Assembly: GCA_913776615.1 (NCBI GenBank)
Contig: CAJYPK010000040.1
Coordinates: forward strand, 1 to 64,000
Length of the DNA: 64,000 bases
DNA from: an uncultured Hymenobacter sp.
Lineage (GTDB): Bacteria > Bacteroidota > Bacteroidia > Cytophagales > Hymenobacteraceae
Reading direction: 5' to 3'
The notes under the pieces are model-generated. The model ran no database searches and had not been told where the DNA came from. It worked only from the letters and a program-made list of their open reading frames with translations. Positions within the stretch are counted from its first letter, which is position 1. Each line of letters opens with the position of its first letter. Of the stretch, positions 8,218-16,333 are shown piece after piece. Position numbers and translations under genes: made by a program.

Positions 8218-8255
8218 AGCCCCGTCCTGCTGCAAAAACTCAGCAAGACGGGGCT
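8218..8255. terminator. Terminator of the YfhO-family gene
   Basis: AGCCCCGTCcTGCTG pairs with CAGCAaGACGGGGCT across an eight-base loop, just downstream of the minus-strand stop at 8274. Confidence 0.7.
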
Positions 8256-8273
8256 CCTTTCTACAACGTCACG

Positions 8274-10844
8274 CTACGCGCCCACCTCGCGCCGGCGGAA
8301 GCCAAAGACCCCCGCCGCCACCACGGCCAGCAGCACGCCGATGCTGGAAAGCAGCGATATGGTATTCCCAATCTTATATTCCTTGGGCTCGAAAACGAAC
8401 TTGATTTCGTGCGAGCCGGCGGGTACCTGCATGGCGCGCAGCACCCAGTCGGCGCGGAAGTGCGGCACCGGCTGGCCGTCGAGGAAAGCCTGCCAGCCGT
8501 CGGCGTAGTACACCTCCGAGAAGACCACTGTGCCCGGCTGGGCGGCTGTATAGCGGTAGGTGAGGGCGTCGGGCGCGTAGCTGGTGAGGGCGATGGTAGC
8601 CGACGAATCGGGATACACGGCCGGCTTCACGCTGGGGAATTTCTTGGTATCGACCACTGCCGTTTGCTTGGCGTTGAGGGTGGTGAGGGCGGCCATTTCG
8701 GCGTCGGGGCCGTCCACGGCTTTCAGCTCGCGTACAAACCAGGCGTTGCCCAGGGCGCCGGGGTTGCGCTGCACCTGCTCGGTTTCACCCTGCTTCTGGG
8801 GCGGCAGGATGACGTAGCGAGTGTTGAGCATGTTGAGCACGCCGGTATTGTTCTGCGAAATCTGGCGCTCGATGAGGTCCTGGTAGCGGCGCAGCTTGGC
8901 CCCGTGGTAGCCCCCGATGCTCTTGTGGAAGTACGAGGTGCGGGCTTCGTTGAAAGGATTGCTCAGGTTGAAGACACGATAGCTGAGGTCTTTATCCTGG
9001 AGAATCTGGGCGTCGGCGGGCGAGGGCTGGAAGCTCTCGGCGATGGTTTCGGTCTGGAAATTTTTCTCGCCGAGGTAGCGCTTATCTACCGTCCAGAGGT
9101 CGAGCAGCACCAGCGCGGCCACGGCCAGCGCGGCCACGCGGACGTCGATTTTGCCCTTCAGGTAGAAATACAGCGCCGCCAGCGTGAGGCCCACGAAGAG
9201 CAGCCCGCGCCAGATGTCGTTGTGCAGCAAGTCGGCGCGGTCGGCGCGCAGGGCGCTCATCAGCTGGGGCGTGAAGCCGCTCTGGGTCAGGTTGGCGTCC
9301 TGCGGCGAGGCGTAGTCGAAGCTCAGGCTGGCTACCCAGGTCAGCAGCAGGAAGCCCGCCGTAACAGCCCCGGCGTACAGCAATTGCTTGATGCGAAACA
9401 AATTGTCGGGCGAATCGACGGCTACCGTGGGCGCGCCCGCGGCGGCGCGAGCGGCTTTAGCCAGGGCGGGGTGCAGGGGCTCGGCGGGCGCGGCAGCCGG
9501 TGCCCCGGCGGGTACCCCGGCCGTGCGCGGGCGCAGGATGCGGGACAGGGCCAGGGCCGCCAGCAGCGGCATGGCGAGCTGGGCAATGACGAGGCCCATG
9601 CTCACGGCGCGGAAGCTGCGGTAGCCGGGCAGGTAATCAAAAATCAGGTTGTTAATTGTCTCGAAGTTCTTGCCCCAGGCCAGCACGAACGACAGCAGCG
9701 TACCGGCCAGCAGCCAGTAGCGGGTGCGCTTATCGACCACGAACAAGCCGAGTACGAACAGGAAGCAGACCGTCACGCCCACGTATACCGGGCCGGCCAC
9801 GTAGCTCTGGTCGCCCCAGTAGGTGGGCATGTTGGCGAGGTATTCTTCGGGCAGGCCGGCGGCGGCGATGTGCGAGTCTTTACCCAGCGGCATGGCGCTG
9901 CTGCCCCCGTAGAAGTTGGGTACCAGCAGGGTCATGGTTTCGCCGATGCCGTAGCTGTAGGCAAAGGCGTAGTCGCGGTCTTGCTGCTTGGCGCTGGGCG
10001 CGGCGGCCTGCCCGGGCTGGGCCGGCAGGGCTTTGAGCTCGGAGGGCGAGCGGTTGCTGTACTTGCTGTACTCGTAGGTGGTGTAAAGGCGGCCGAAGCT
10101 CACGCCCACGGCCAGCAGCGCGCCCACGCCCAGCAGAACTACCCGGCTCAAAAAGTCGGGCAGGCGGCCAGCCCGGACGGCGGCGACCAATTCGATGATG
10201 CCGTAGATAACCACCAGCAAACCGAGGTAGTAGGTAATTTGCGGGTGATTGGCGCGCACGTTCATGGTGAGGCCCAGCGTGAAGAGGGCCGCGCCCAGCC
10301 ACTTATTCTGGCGCATGGCCAGCAGCAGGCCGCCCAGCACCAGCGGGGCGTAGGCCAGCGCCCACGATTTGGTATTGTGCCCGGCCGCCAGGATGGCGAG
10401 GTTATAGCTCGAAAAGCCCAGCGCCACCGCGCCGGCCACCGCCACCAGCGGGCGCACGCCCAGCGCCACCAGCAGCACGTAGCCGCAGAGCAGGGCTACG
10501 AACAGGTTGCTCACCACGCCGGGCAAACCCAGGGCGATAAACTTCTGCACGTACACGAATAAATCGCCGGGAAAATGCACCGAAATCAGGTACGTGGGCA
10601 TGCCGCTGAACATGGAGTTGGTCCACAGCGGCTCGTGGCCGTGCTCGGCGGCCCACTGCTGGGTTTCGCGGGCCCCGCCCTGAAACTGGGTGATGTCGTG
10701 CTGGGCCAGCGTCTGGTGGTCGAACACGATGGGCGCGAAGTAGGCCACGGCCAGCACCACGAAAAACAACACGGCCAGCACGTGCGGCCAGGCCCGCTGC
10801 CAAAGCGGCGCGGGCGCGGGAGAATAGGAAGTGGAAACGGCCAT
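8274..10844 (-). CDS. YfhO-family membrane protein
   Basis: An 856-residue polytopic protein. It opens with a membrane helix (VLAVLFFVVLAVAYFAPIVF) and a periplasmic loop with an acidic/histidine-rich stretch (QHDITQFQGGARETQQW). At least a dozen further helices follow, then an extracytoplasmic C-terminal domain of about 250 residues and a final anchoring helix. This layout is typical of Bacteroidota YfhO proteins, related to GT-C enzymes proposed to glycosylate cell-envelope polymers. The loop EMTLLVPNFYGG-like segment (here GETMTLLVPNFYGG) is characteristic. Donor and acceptor are unknown. It is followed by its own hairpin terminator. Confidence 0.85.
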   Translation of the reverse strand: MAVSTSYSPAPAPLWQRAWPHVLAVLFFVVLAVAYFAPIVFDHQTLAQHDITQFQGGARETQQWAAEHGHEPLWTNSMFSGMPTYLISVHFPGDLFVYVQKFIALGLPGVVSNLFVALLCGYVLLVALGVRPLVAVAGAVALGFSSYNLAILAAGHNTKSWALAYAPLVLGGLLLAMRQNKWLGAALFTLGLTMNVRANHPQITYYLGLLVVIYGIIELVAAVRAGRLPDFLSRVVLLGVGALLAVGVSFGRLYTTYEYSKYSNRSPSELKALPAQPGQAAAPSAKQQDRDYAFAYSYGIGETMTLLVPNFYGGSSAMPLGKDSHIAAAGLPEEYLANMPTYWGDQSYVAGPVYVGVTVCFLFVLGLFVVDKRTRYWLLAGTLLSFVLAWGKNFETINNLIFDYLPGYRSFRAVSMGLVIAQLAMPLLAALALSRILRPRTAGVPAGAPAAAPAEPLHPALAKAARAAAGAPTVAVDSPDNLFRIKQLLYAGAVTAGFLLLTWVASLSFDYASPQDANLTQSGFTPQLMSALRADRADLLHNDIWRGLLFVGLTLAALYFYLKGKIDVRVAALAVAALVLLDLWTVDKRYLGEKNFQTETIAESFQPSPADAQILQDKDLSYRVFNLSNPFNEARTSYFHKSIGGYHGAKLRRYQDLIERQISQNNTGVLNMLNTRYVILPPQKQGETEQVQRNPGALGNAWFVRELKAVDGPDAEMAALTTLNAKQTAVVDTKKFPSVKPAVYPDSSATIALTSYAPDALTYRYTAAQPGTVVFSEVYYADGWQAFLDGQPVPHFRADWVLRAMQVPAGSHEIKFVFEPKEYKIGNTISLLSSIGVLLAVVAAGVFGFRRREVGA

Positions 10845-10955
10845 CGGGCGCTTTAGCTACGAAAAGGCAAATGAAGCCCGAAGGTAGCGCCGGGGCGGGG
10901 AAGCCCCTTGGCGGGCCTGGCTTGTTCGCGTACTATTTGGTTACGGCCACCTCCT

Positions 10956-11166
10956 TACTGGCGCGAGTTTAGGCGGAGCCGTAACTCGTGCCTGCCTATG
11001 ACGTGGAGGCGGCGCCTCCACTGCCGCAACGCGGCAATGCTACGCTTGTACACTACTCAAGTTAAGGCTGACCCGACGCGAATTTGCCACTAGCGCGGCA
11101 GTGGAGGCGCCGCCTCCACATCATAGGCAGGCACGAGTTACGGCTCCGCCTAAACTCGCGCCAGTA
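10956..11166. repeat. 72-bp near-perfect inverted repeat, MITE-like
   Basis: Left arm 10956-11027 and right arm 11095-11166 are reverse complements with one mismatch in 72 positions, separated by 67 bp. Each arm contains an inner palindrome (GTGGAGGCGGCGCCTCCAC). No ORF with recognisable transposase content lies between or beside the arms. The structure fits a miniature inverted-repeat element or a very stable RNA hairpin. Confidence 0.85.
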
Positions 11167-11650
11167 GCAAAGAAGCTACCCGGACTAAATTCTGGCCTAG
11201 CAGAGGCAATTCATTGCTGGCTAAGCACTTTAAACTATAGGCTAAAATTCTCCTGTATAACAGCCAACCAGCACACAGTACTTGGCTTTTACCTTCGTCG
11301 CAACGTACGGTCCACACCCCGCCAACACGGTCGCCTATAAACGGCGAACCCCCGGCTGGTGAGACAACCGAGGGTTCAAGAAGTGGGTGCAGGAACACCC
11401 AATCTTCTTACTCAAATGAAAGGGAAACCTGCGTTATAGCTACTGCAAAAATGGTGGAAACCAGTTTTGTGGGAGTTTGTGAAAGGTGTAGCTAAAGGCC
11501 TTGGCCTCTACTGCATCGCTCGCTTACTCCACTAGTTGGGATAAGGGGCCGGGCCGAATGCTTGGTCTTATATTTTACTTAAGACAAATATAACGGCTGA
11601 ACGTGAAAGCGCAGCAGAAGTTTAGCAGTAACTAGACGGTAGCAGGATGC
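11167..11650. other. Intergenic region without a recognisable gene
   Basis: About 480 bp. The short ORFs here have no family signature and unusual composition. A weak hairpin (GAACCCCCGG with CCGAGGGTTC, about 11345-11378) and a second small one (GGGTG/CACCC) are visible. No promoter match or RNA gene could be supported. Confidence 0.5.
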
Positions 11651-12496
11651 TTACTTCAGCAGCACGGTGGCCGTTACCGGGAAATGATCCGACGGGTAAT
11701 GGCCGCGCATGGAATCGGTAATTACCGCGTAGTCGAGCACGGTGCTGCCAGGGCTCACGAAAATATAGTCGATGCGGTCGCGCAGCGGGGCGGTGAGCTC
11801 GAAGCCGTTGAAGGTGCCCACCGGGCCGTAGGCGGGGCGCTTGGTAATGAGGTAAGCATCGCCGAGTGCGCCTTGCAGGGTTTTTACCTGCTCGGTGTCG
11901 GGCGTCGAGTTGAGGTCGCCCACGCAGATAGTCGGCGCACCCTGGGCGATTTCCTTGATTTTCTTCACCATGAGCTGGCCCGACTGGCGGCGGGCTTCCA
12001 CGCCCTCGTGGTCGAAGTGCACGCTGAAGAAGAAGAACGTCTGCCCACTCTGGATATCCTTGAACTTAGCCCAGGTGCAGAGGCGGTTGCAGCAAGTGGC
12101 ATCCCAGCCCTTGGAGGGGCGGTCGGGCGTCTGGCTCAGCCAGAAGTCGCCGGTTTGCAGTAGTTGCAGGCGGGCTTTCTTGTAGAAGATGGCCGAGTGC
12201 TCGCCGGCTTCCTTGCCGTCGTCGCGGCCCCGGCCCACGAAAGCGTAGGCGGGCATGGCGGCCATATCGTTGAGCTGCCCGCGCAGGCCCTCCTGAATGC
12301 CGAACACGTCGAAATCGTAGTGCTGGACGAGGTTCTTTACCATTTCTTTACGATTGGGCCAGGCGTCGGCCCCGTCGTCGGGATTGTTGTAGCGCAGGTT
12401 GTAGCTAGCCACGCGCAGCGGCACGGGCGGCTTGCTGGCCGAGGCGGCGGAGCTGCCTAGTAAGAAAGTGGCTAAGAGCAGAATAAGGTAGCGCAT
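11651..12496 (-). CDS. Secreted endonuclease/exonuclease/phosphatase (EEP) protein
   Basis: A 281-residue protein with a signal peptide (MRYLILLLATFLLGSSAASA). It carries EEP-fold motifs in order: SYNLRYNN near residue 30, FGIQEG with the metal-binding Glu, SVHFDHEG in the middle, VGDLNSTPD with the Asp-x-Asn pair, and the terminal SDHFPV histidine motif. All expected active-site residues are present. Export plus this fold suggests an extracytoplasmic nuclease or a phospho-lipid/phospho-sugar phosphodiesterase; the substrate is not determinable. It is monocistronic. Confidence 0.8.
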   Translation of the reverse strand: MRYLILLLATFLLGSSAASASKPPVPLRVASYNLRYNNPDDGADAWPNRKEMVKNLVQHYDFDVFGIQEGLRGQLNDMAAMPAYAFVGRGRDDGKEAGEHSAIFYKKARLQLLQTGDFWLSQTPDRPSKGWDATCCNRLCTWAKFKDIQSGQTFFFFSVHFDHEGVEARRQSGQLMVKKIKEIAQGAPTICVGDLNSTPDTEQVKTLQGALGDAYLITKRPAYGPVGTFNGFELTAPLRDRIDYIFVSPGSTVLDYAVITDSMRGHYPSDHFPVTATVLLK

Positions 12497-12711
12497 GGCA
12501 GGCTAAGAGGGGGGATACTGAACAGCCCGAAGGGAGGATGTTAGTACCAAATTAGGGCGACGGGGCGGTGCCCGGAGTATGCGGTTAGTGACCAACAACT
12601 GGCTTGAGAGTGGGCTGGGGCTATTTGCAGCGGCTTTTGGGGGGGAATTGCCTTGGCGAGAACGGGCTAGGCGGGTAGTCGCCCCGAAGCGAAAAAAGGC
12701 AGTTTTGGCGG
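12497..12711. other. Intergenic DNA before the regulated promoter
   Basis: This is the upstream part of the 344-bp gap between divergent genes. The ORF calls here (12503-12817 and 12621-12866) lack any domain signature and overlap the regulatory module, so I treat them as spurious. No other signal was seen. Confidence 0.5.
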
Positions 12712-12779
12712 GGTTGGTACGGCGAAAGCTGGCCTTGGTGTAAAAAGCTAGGTAGGCCCTGCTGGCCCCGATAGGTTTG
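12712..12779 (+). promoter_or_regulatory. Predicted LytTR-type operator plus -7 box, copy 1
   Basis: Half-site GGTTGGT at 12712-12718 and half-site CCTTGGT at 12733-12739 start 21 bp apart. After exactly 32 bp comes TAGGTTTG (12772-12779), a perfect -7 box. No TTG-type -33 element is seen, which suggests activator dependence. The same layout, with equal spacings, lies at 27190-27257. Direct repeats two helical turns apart are the usual binding mode of LytTR regulators, and the locus encodes one. It should drive the outer-membrane gene at 12841 and perhaps the whole operon. Confidence 0.6.
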
Positions 12780-12840
12780 AGGCATCCAAGTGAAAAGGCG
12801 CTCCCGATGGCGCGCACATTCCTTCGCTCGGGGTTGGCAT

Positions 12841-15318
12841 ATGAGGCAAAACGTTCGCTTTTTCAATCGCTGCGGTAGCCGGGTGGCGCTGGCTGGCAGC
12901 CTGGTGGGCTGGGCCTGCCTGGCCGCGGGGCCGAGCTTGGGCCAAGCCGCCCAGCCGGGTAGCCCGGCCCGCCCGGCGCAAACCGCCGGCGGTATCAGCG
13001 GTCAGGTGCGGAGCGCCACGGAGCCCGTGTCGTTTGCCACGGTGCTGCTGCTGGGGGCCGCCGACTCCACGGTGGTGCGGGCGCTGACCAGCGACGAGAA
13101 CGGCCACTTCGCCTTTACGGGCGTGGCGGCGGGCCGCTACCGGGTGCGGGCGTCCTTCGTGGCATATCGCACGGTGACTACGCCCGCGTTTCAGCTCGGG
13201 GCGCAGGCGGTGAATTTGGGGCCGCTACTCTTGCAGCCCAGCGACGTGGCCCTGGGCGAGGTGACCGTCACCGGCAGTAAGCCGCTCATCGAGCGCCGGC
13301 CCGACCGCCTCGTATTCAACGCCGGCAGCAGCGTGCGGGCCGCCACCGGCTCGGCCTGGGACCTGGTGCGCGTGACGCCCGGCGTAATGGCTACCTCGCA
13401 GGGCACGCTGAGCATCGCTGGCAAGAAAGGCGTGCAGGTGATGATCAACAACCGCCTGCGCCGCCTCTCGGCCGAGGAGCTGGCCGATTACCTCAAGCAG
13501 CTGCCCGGTACGGCGGTCGAAAGCATCGAGGTAATTACCAACCCGCCTGCCAACTACGACGCCGAGGGCAATGCCGGTCTACTCAACATCGTCACCAAGC
13601 ACAACGAAAACGAGGGCCTGAACGGTACCGCCCGGCTGGCTCCCGAGCAGGGCATTTTGCCCAAGCTCAGCGGCTCGGGCACGCTCAACTATCGCCGCGA
13701 CAAGCTCAACCTCTACGCCGCCTACAGTGGCCGCGTGGGCCGCGACCGCTTCAACGAGTCGGCCAAGCTGTTCTACGAAAATTCCATCTGGGACCAGCAA
13801 GATAAGATGACGCGCCGGGGCTACGGCCAGACGGGCTCGCTCGGGGCCGACTACTACATCAACAAGCGTAACGTGCTGGGAGTGCTACTCGAAGTGACGG
13901 CCTCCAACCGCCGCGCCGTCGATGACATCCGGGCCACGGCCTTCCGGCCCGGCCTGGCGCCGGACTCGATTTTGCTCACCAACGTCAATACCGGCATCGG
14001 GCGGGTACTGACTTCCATCAACACCAACTTCCGGCACGACCTGGCTACCCCGGGCGGCAGCCTGACCTTCGACCTGGACTACACGCCCTACCGGTCGAAC
14101 AACGACCAGCTGGCGCACACCGTAGCCCAGCGCCCCGAGCCCGGGGCCGGGCGGGTGACGGACTTCACGAGCTCCACTACCCAGCGCACCGACATCGGCT
14201 CCTTCAAAGTCGATTACGTGCGGCCGCTGGCTTCCGGCCTGCTGCTGGAGAGCGGGGCTAAGTTCAGCCTGAGCGACACCGACTACGACCTGCGCTTCGA
14301 CAATATCTACGGCGGCCAGCGGGTGAACGACCCCACCCGCACCAACCGCTTTTTCTACCGCGAAGCCATCGAGGCGGGCTACGCCACGGTGAGCCGCTCG
14401 GTGGGCAAGCTCAGCGCCAAGGCCGGCCTGCGGGCCGAATACACCCAGACGATGGGTCAGTCGTCGGCCACCGAGGTGCGCGTCAATCGCGATTATTTCC
14501 GACTGTTTCCCACGCTGTTTGCCCAGTACAAGGCCAGCGATACGCACGAGTACAAGTTCTCCTACGGGGTGCGCATCAACCGGCCGTCCTACGCCTACCT
14601 CAATCCGTTTGTCTTCTACCTCAGCCCGTACGTCACGGTGTCCGGCAATCCCTACCTGCGGCCGTCGTTCAGCCACACGGTGGAGGGCACCTACACGTTC
14701 CAGGGCAAGTACGAGCTGACGCTTTCGTACCAGCGCGTGCTCGACCCCTTCATGCAGGTGGCCCAGCTCAACAACACCACCAACGAAGTTGCCTTCGTGC
14801 GCCTCAACACCAACCCGCGCAACGTGTACAGCGCCACGCTCGTGGTGCCGGTGCAGGTGACTTCGGCCTGGAAAGTTGACGCCGTGCTCACGGGCTTTGC
14901 CCGCCAGGAAAGCATCATGTACCTGGGCTCCAGCCTCTCGTACTTCAAGCCCACGGTGATGGCCACGGCCACCAACACTTTCACCCTGCCCAAGAGCTTT
15001 GCCCTGCAAGTAGACCTCACCTACGTGTCGCCCTACCGCGAGTTTGTGCAGGTGATCGGGCCGGTGTCCGACGTTTCCTTCAGCGTGCGGAAGAAGTTTG
15101 CCAACGGCAGCTCGCTCAGCCTCAGCGTCAACGACATTTTTCTGGGTAATCCGCCGCATTACTCCACCGACTTTCCCGGCCAGCGGGGCGAGTACTACAA
15201 CACGAGCGAAACCCGCAACGTGGGCCTGGCCTACGTGTACCCCTTCGGCAATCAGAAGCTGAAAGCGGCCCGCGACCGGGCCACCGGCAATCAGGACGAG
15301 CGCGGGCGCACCAACTGA
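12841..15318 (+). CDS. TonB-receptor-like outer-membrane beta-barrel protein of the RiPP locus
   Basis: About 825 residues. After a signal peptide (ending near SLGQAAQ) comes a CarboxypepD-like beta domain (ISGQVRSATEPVSFATVLLL), then a plug domain (TVTGSKPLIERRPDRLVFN, GKKGVQVMINNRLRRLS, ITNPPANYDAEGNAGLLNIV), then a large barrel of the OMP_b-brl type. The ATG at 12841 lies 61 bp after the -7 box; the longer ORF start at 12790 is only 10 bp after it. It is the first gene before the precursor peptides and has no clear terminator after it, so it may lead the operon. In this setting it could pass or sense the peptide at the outer membrane; that role is inferred. Confidence 0.8.
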   Translation: MRQNVRFFNRCGSRVALAGSLVGWACLAAGPSLGQAAQPGSPARPAQTAGGISGQVRSATEPVSFATVLLLGAADSTVVRALTSDENGHFAFTGVAAGRYRVRASFVAYRTVTTPAFQLGAQAVNLGPLLLQPSDVALGEVTVTGSKPLIERRPDRLVFNAGSSVRAATGSAWDLVRVTPGVMATSQGTLSIAGKKGVQVMINNRLRRLSAEELADYLKQLPGTAVESIEVITNPPANYDAEGNAGLLNIVTKHNENEGLNGTARLAPEQGILPKLSGSGTLNYRRDKLNLYAAYSGRVGRDRFNESAKLFYENSIWDQQDKMTRRGYGQTGSLGADYYINKRNVLGVLLEVTASNRRAVDDIRATAFRPGLAPDSILLTNVNTGIGRVLTSINTNFRHDLATPGGSLTFDLDYTPYRSNNDQLAHTVAQRPEPGAGRVTDFTSSTTQRTDIGSFKVDYVRPLASGLLLESGAKFSLSDTDYDLRFDNIYGGQRVNDPTRTNRFFYREAIEAGYATVSRSVGKLSAKAGLRAEYTQTMGQSSATEVRVNRDYFRLFPTLFAQYKASDTHEYKFSYGVRINRPSYAYLNPFVFYLSPYVTVSGNPYLRPSFSHTVEGTYTFQGKYELTLSYQRVLDPFMQVAQLNNTTNEVAFVRLNTNPRNVYSATLVVPVQVTSAWKVDAVLTGFARQESIMYLGSSLSYFKPTVMATATNTFTLPKSFALQVDLTYVSPYREFVQVIGPVSDVSFSVRKKFANGSSLSLSVNDIFLGNPPHYSTDFPGQRGEYYNTSETRNVGLAYVYPFGNQKLKAARDRATGNQDERGRTN

Positions 15319-15454
15319 TTCCACCCTTTTTCCTTCTTCCTCCTTGACCTATCAGCGTGCTCCAGCCCGGAGGCCTACGGGTACCGGCATGCTCTAAGTG
15401 GCCAGTTGCTCAGGCCTGTATGAGCGAAAAAAACATTCCCTTTTTTCCAACCCC

Positions 15455-15670
15455 ATGAAAAACAAGAATCTGCTCTCGCTGCTCGAAAACGTGGCTCTCC
15501 AGCAAGAAAACGGTGATACCGCTGGCTTCGAAAACCTTGGTGTCGAGCTGGCTGCCAAGCTGAAAGGCGGTGCCGCTGGCCCCGACGACGAAGAATTCGC
15601 CTCGGTAAACGGCGTGTGCACCCAAAACACCGGCTGCGGCAAGGCCAGCAGCTCGCCGACTGTCGGCTAA
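15455..15670 (+). CDS. RiPP precursor peptide 1 (LKGG leader, CTQNTGC core)
   Basis: A 71-residue peptide. The leader begins MKNKNLLSLLENVALQQENG and ends ELAAKLKGG at residue 39, a double-glycine site for the C39 peptidase encoded downstream. The predicted core is about 32 residues: acidic start (AAGPDDEEF), then GVCTQNTGCGK with the only two cysteines, then a Ser/Thr tail. The ATG at 15455 is chosen because it matches the starts of copies 2 and 3. It is nearly identical to copy 3, which implies recent duplication. The nearby radical SAM enzyme is the obvious modifier; the chemistry is unknown. Confidence 0.85.
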   Translation: MKNKNLLSLLENVALQQENGDTAGFENLGVELAAKLKGGAAGPDDEEFASVNGVCTQNTGCGKASSSPTVG

Positions 15671-15713
15671 GCCCTAACTACTAGCACTCCCTTTTCTCTC
15701 CACCTCTCTAGTT

Positions 15714-15726
15714 GCCGGTACCCGGC
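15714..15726 (+). promoter_or_regulatory. Small hairpin (GCCGG-TAC-CCGGC) before precursor 2
   Basis: A five-base-pair GC stem ends eight bases before the ATG of precursor 2, in the ribosome-landing zone. A matching hairpin precedes precursor 3. Confidence 0.4.
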
Positions 15727-15734
15727 CTTACCTG

Positions 15735-15944
15735 ATGAAAAACAAGAATCTGCGCTCGCTACTCGACACCGTTGCCAGCCAACAAGAAAGCGGCGAAACG
15801 CCGGAAGTTGAAAACCTGGGCGCCGAGCTGGCCGCCAAGCTCAAGGGCGGCGTGGTCGGCGCGGGCACTGGTGCCGACGACGATGACTCGCTGGTGAAAA
15901 ACTCGGGGTGCACCCAGAATACGGGCTGCGGCGTGTCCGTCTAA
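15735..15944 (+). CDS. RiPP precursor peptide 2 (LKGG leader, CTQNTGC core)
   Basis: A 69-residue paralogue of precursor 1. The leader (MKNKNLRSLLDTVASQQESG to ELAAKLKGG) is again 39 residues. The 30-residue core differs upstream of the cysteines (VVGAGTGADDDDSLVKN) and ends GCTQNTGCGVSV. The strict conservation of CTQNTGC against a diverged surrounding core marks it as the likely modified part. It is 64 bp after precursor 1. Confidence 0.85.
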   Translation: MKNKNLRSLLDTVASQQESGETPEVENLGAELAAKLKGGVVGAGTGADDDDSLVKNSGCTQNTGCGVSV

Positions 15945-15975
15945 CGCCGCTTCAATTTTCCTCCTTTTCTCAATT

Positions 15976-15988
15976 GCCGGCATCCGGC
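15976..15988 (+). promoter_or_regulatory. Small hairpin (GCCGG-CAT-CCGGC) before precursor 3
   Basis: The stem is the same as that before precursor 2, with a changed loop, and ends ten bases before the ATG. Confidence 0.4.
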
Positions 15989-15998
15989 CCTATCAACC

Positions 15999-16214
15999 AT
16001 GAAAAACAAGAACCTGCTCTCGCTGCTCGAAACCGTTGCCCACCAGCAAGAAAACGGCGAAACTGCCGAATTTGAAAACCTTGGCCTCGAGCTGGCTGCC
16101 AAGCTGAAAGGCGGTGCCGCCGGCCCTGACGACGAGGAATTCGCCTCGGTAAACGGCGTGTGCACCCAGAACACCAGCTGCGGCAAGGCCAGCGTCTCGC
16201 CGACCGTGAGCTAA
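15999..16214 (+). CDS. RiPP precursor peptide 3 (LKGG leader, CTQNTSC core)
   Basis: A 71-residue peptide almost identical to precursor 1 in both leader and core. The core differs at CTQNTSC (Ser for Gly) and in the last residues (SVSPTVS). The double-glycine cleavage site LKGG is kept. The high similarity at the DNA level suggests duplication of the gene with its short upstream hairpin. Confidence 0.85.
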   Translation: MKNKNLLSLLETVAHQQENGETAEFENLGLELAAKLKGGAAGPDDEEFASVNGVCTQNTSCGKASVSPTVS

Positions 16215-16234
16215 GCGGCGTCGCCTACGGTGAA

Positions 16235-16272
16235 AGCTCGCTGGCAGCCCCGAGGTGGGCTGCCAGCGAGCT
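16235..16272 (+). terminator. Strong hairpin between precursors and maturation genes
   Basis: AGCTCGCTGGCAGCCC pairs perfectly over 16 bases with GGGCTGCCAGCGAGCT across a six-base loop. No T-tract follows on the plus strand, so it may be a partial terminator or an mRNA-stabilising end for the precursor transcript. Confidence 0.6.
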
Positions 16273-16333
16273 AAAAGGTCACCACCCACTAGTTGTTTGA
16301 ACCGGCTCCGCCCGGGCTACCATTCCTACTTCT

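Noticed and set aside
8409-10562. Open frame of 717 codons antisense to the YfhO gene
   Set aside because: Composition is typical of an antisense shadow and the opposite strand has a clear membrane protein.
11101-11340. 79-codon ORF starting inside the 72-bp inverted repeat
   Set aside because: Its first third is repeat sequence and nothing in it resembles a known protein.
11341-11400. GGTTCAAG-like segment and hairpins suggesting a tRNA
   Set aside because: No cloverleaf could be drawn; only two short stems are present.
12503-12866. Two minus-strand ORFs upstream of the outer-membrane gene
   Set aside because: They overlap the conserved promoter module and each other and have no recognisable domain.
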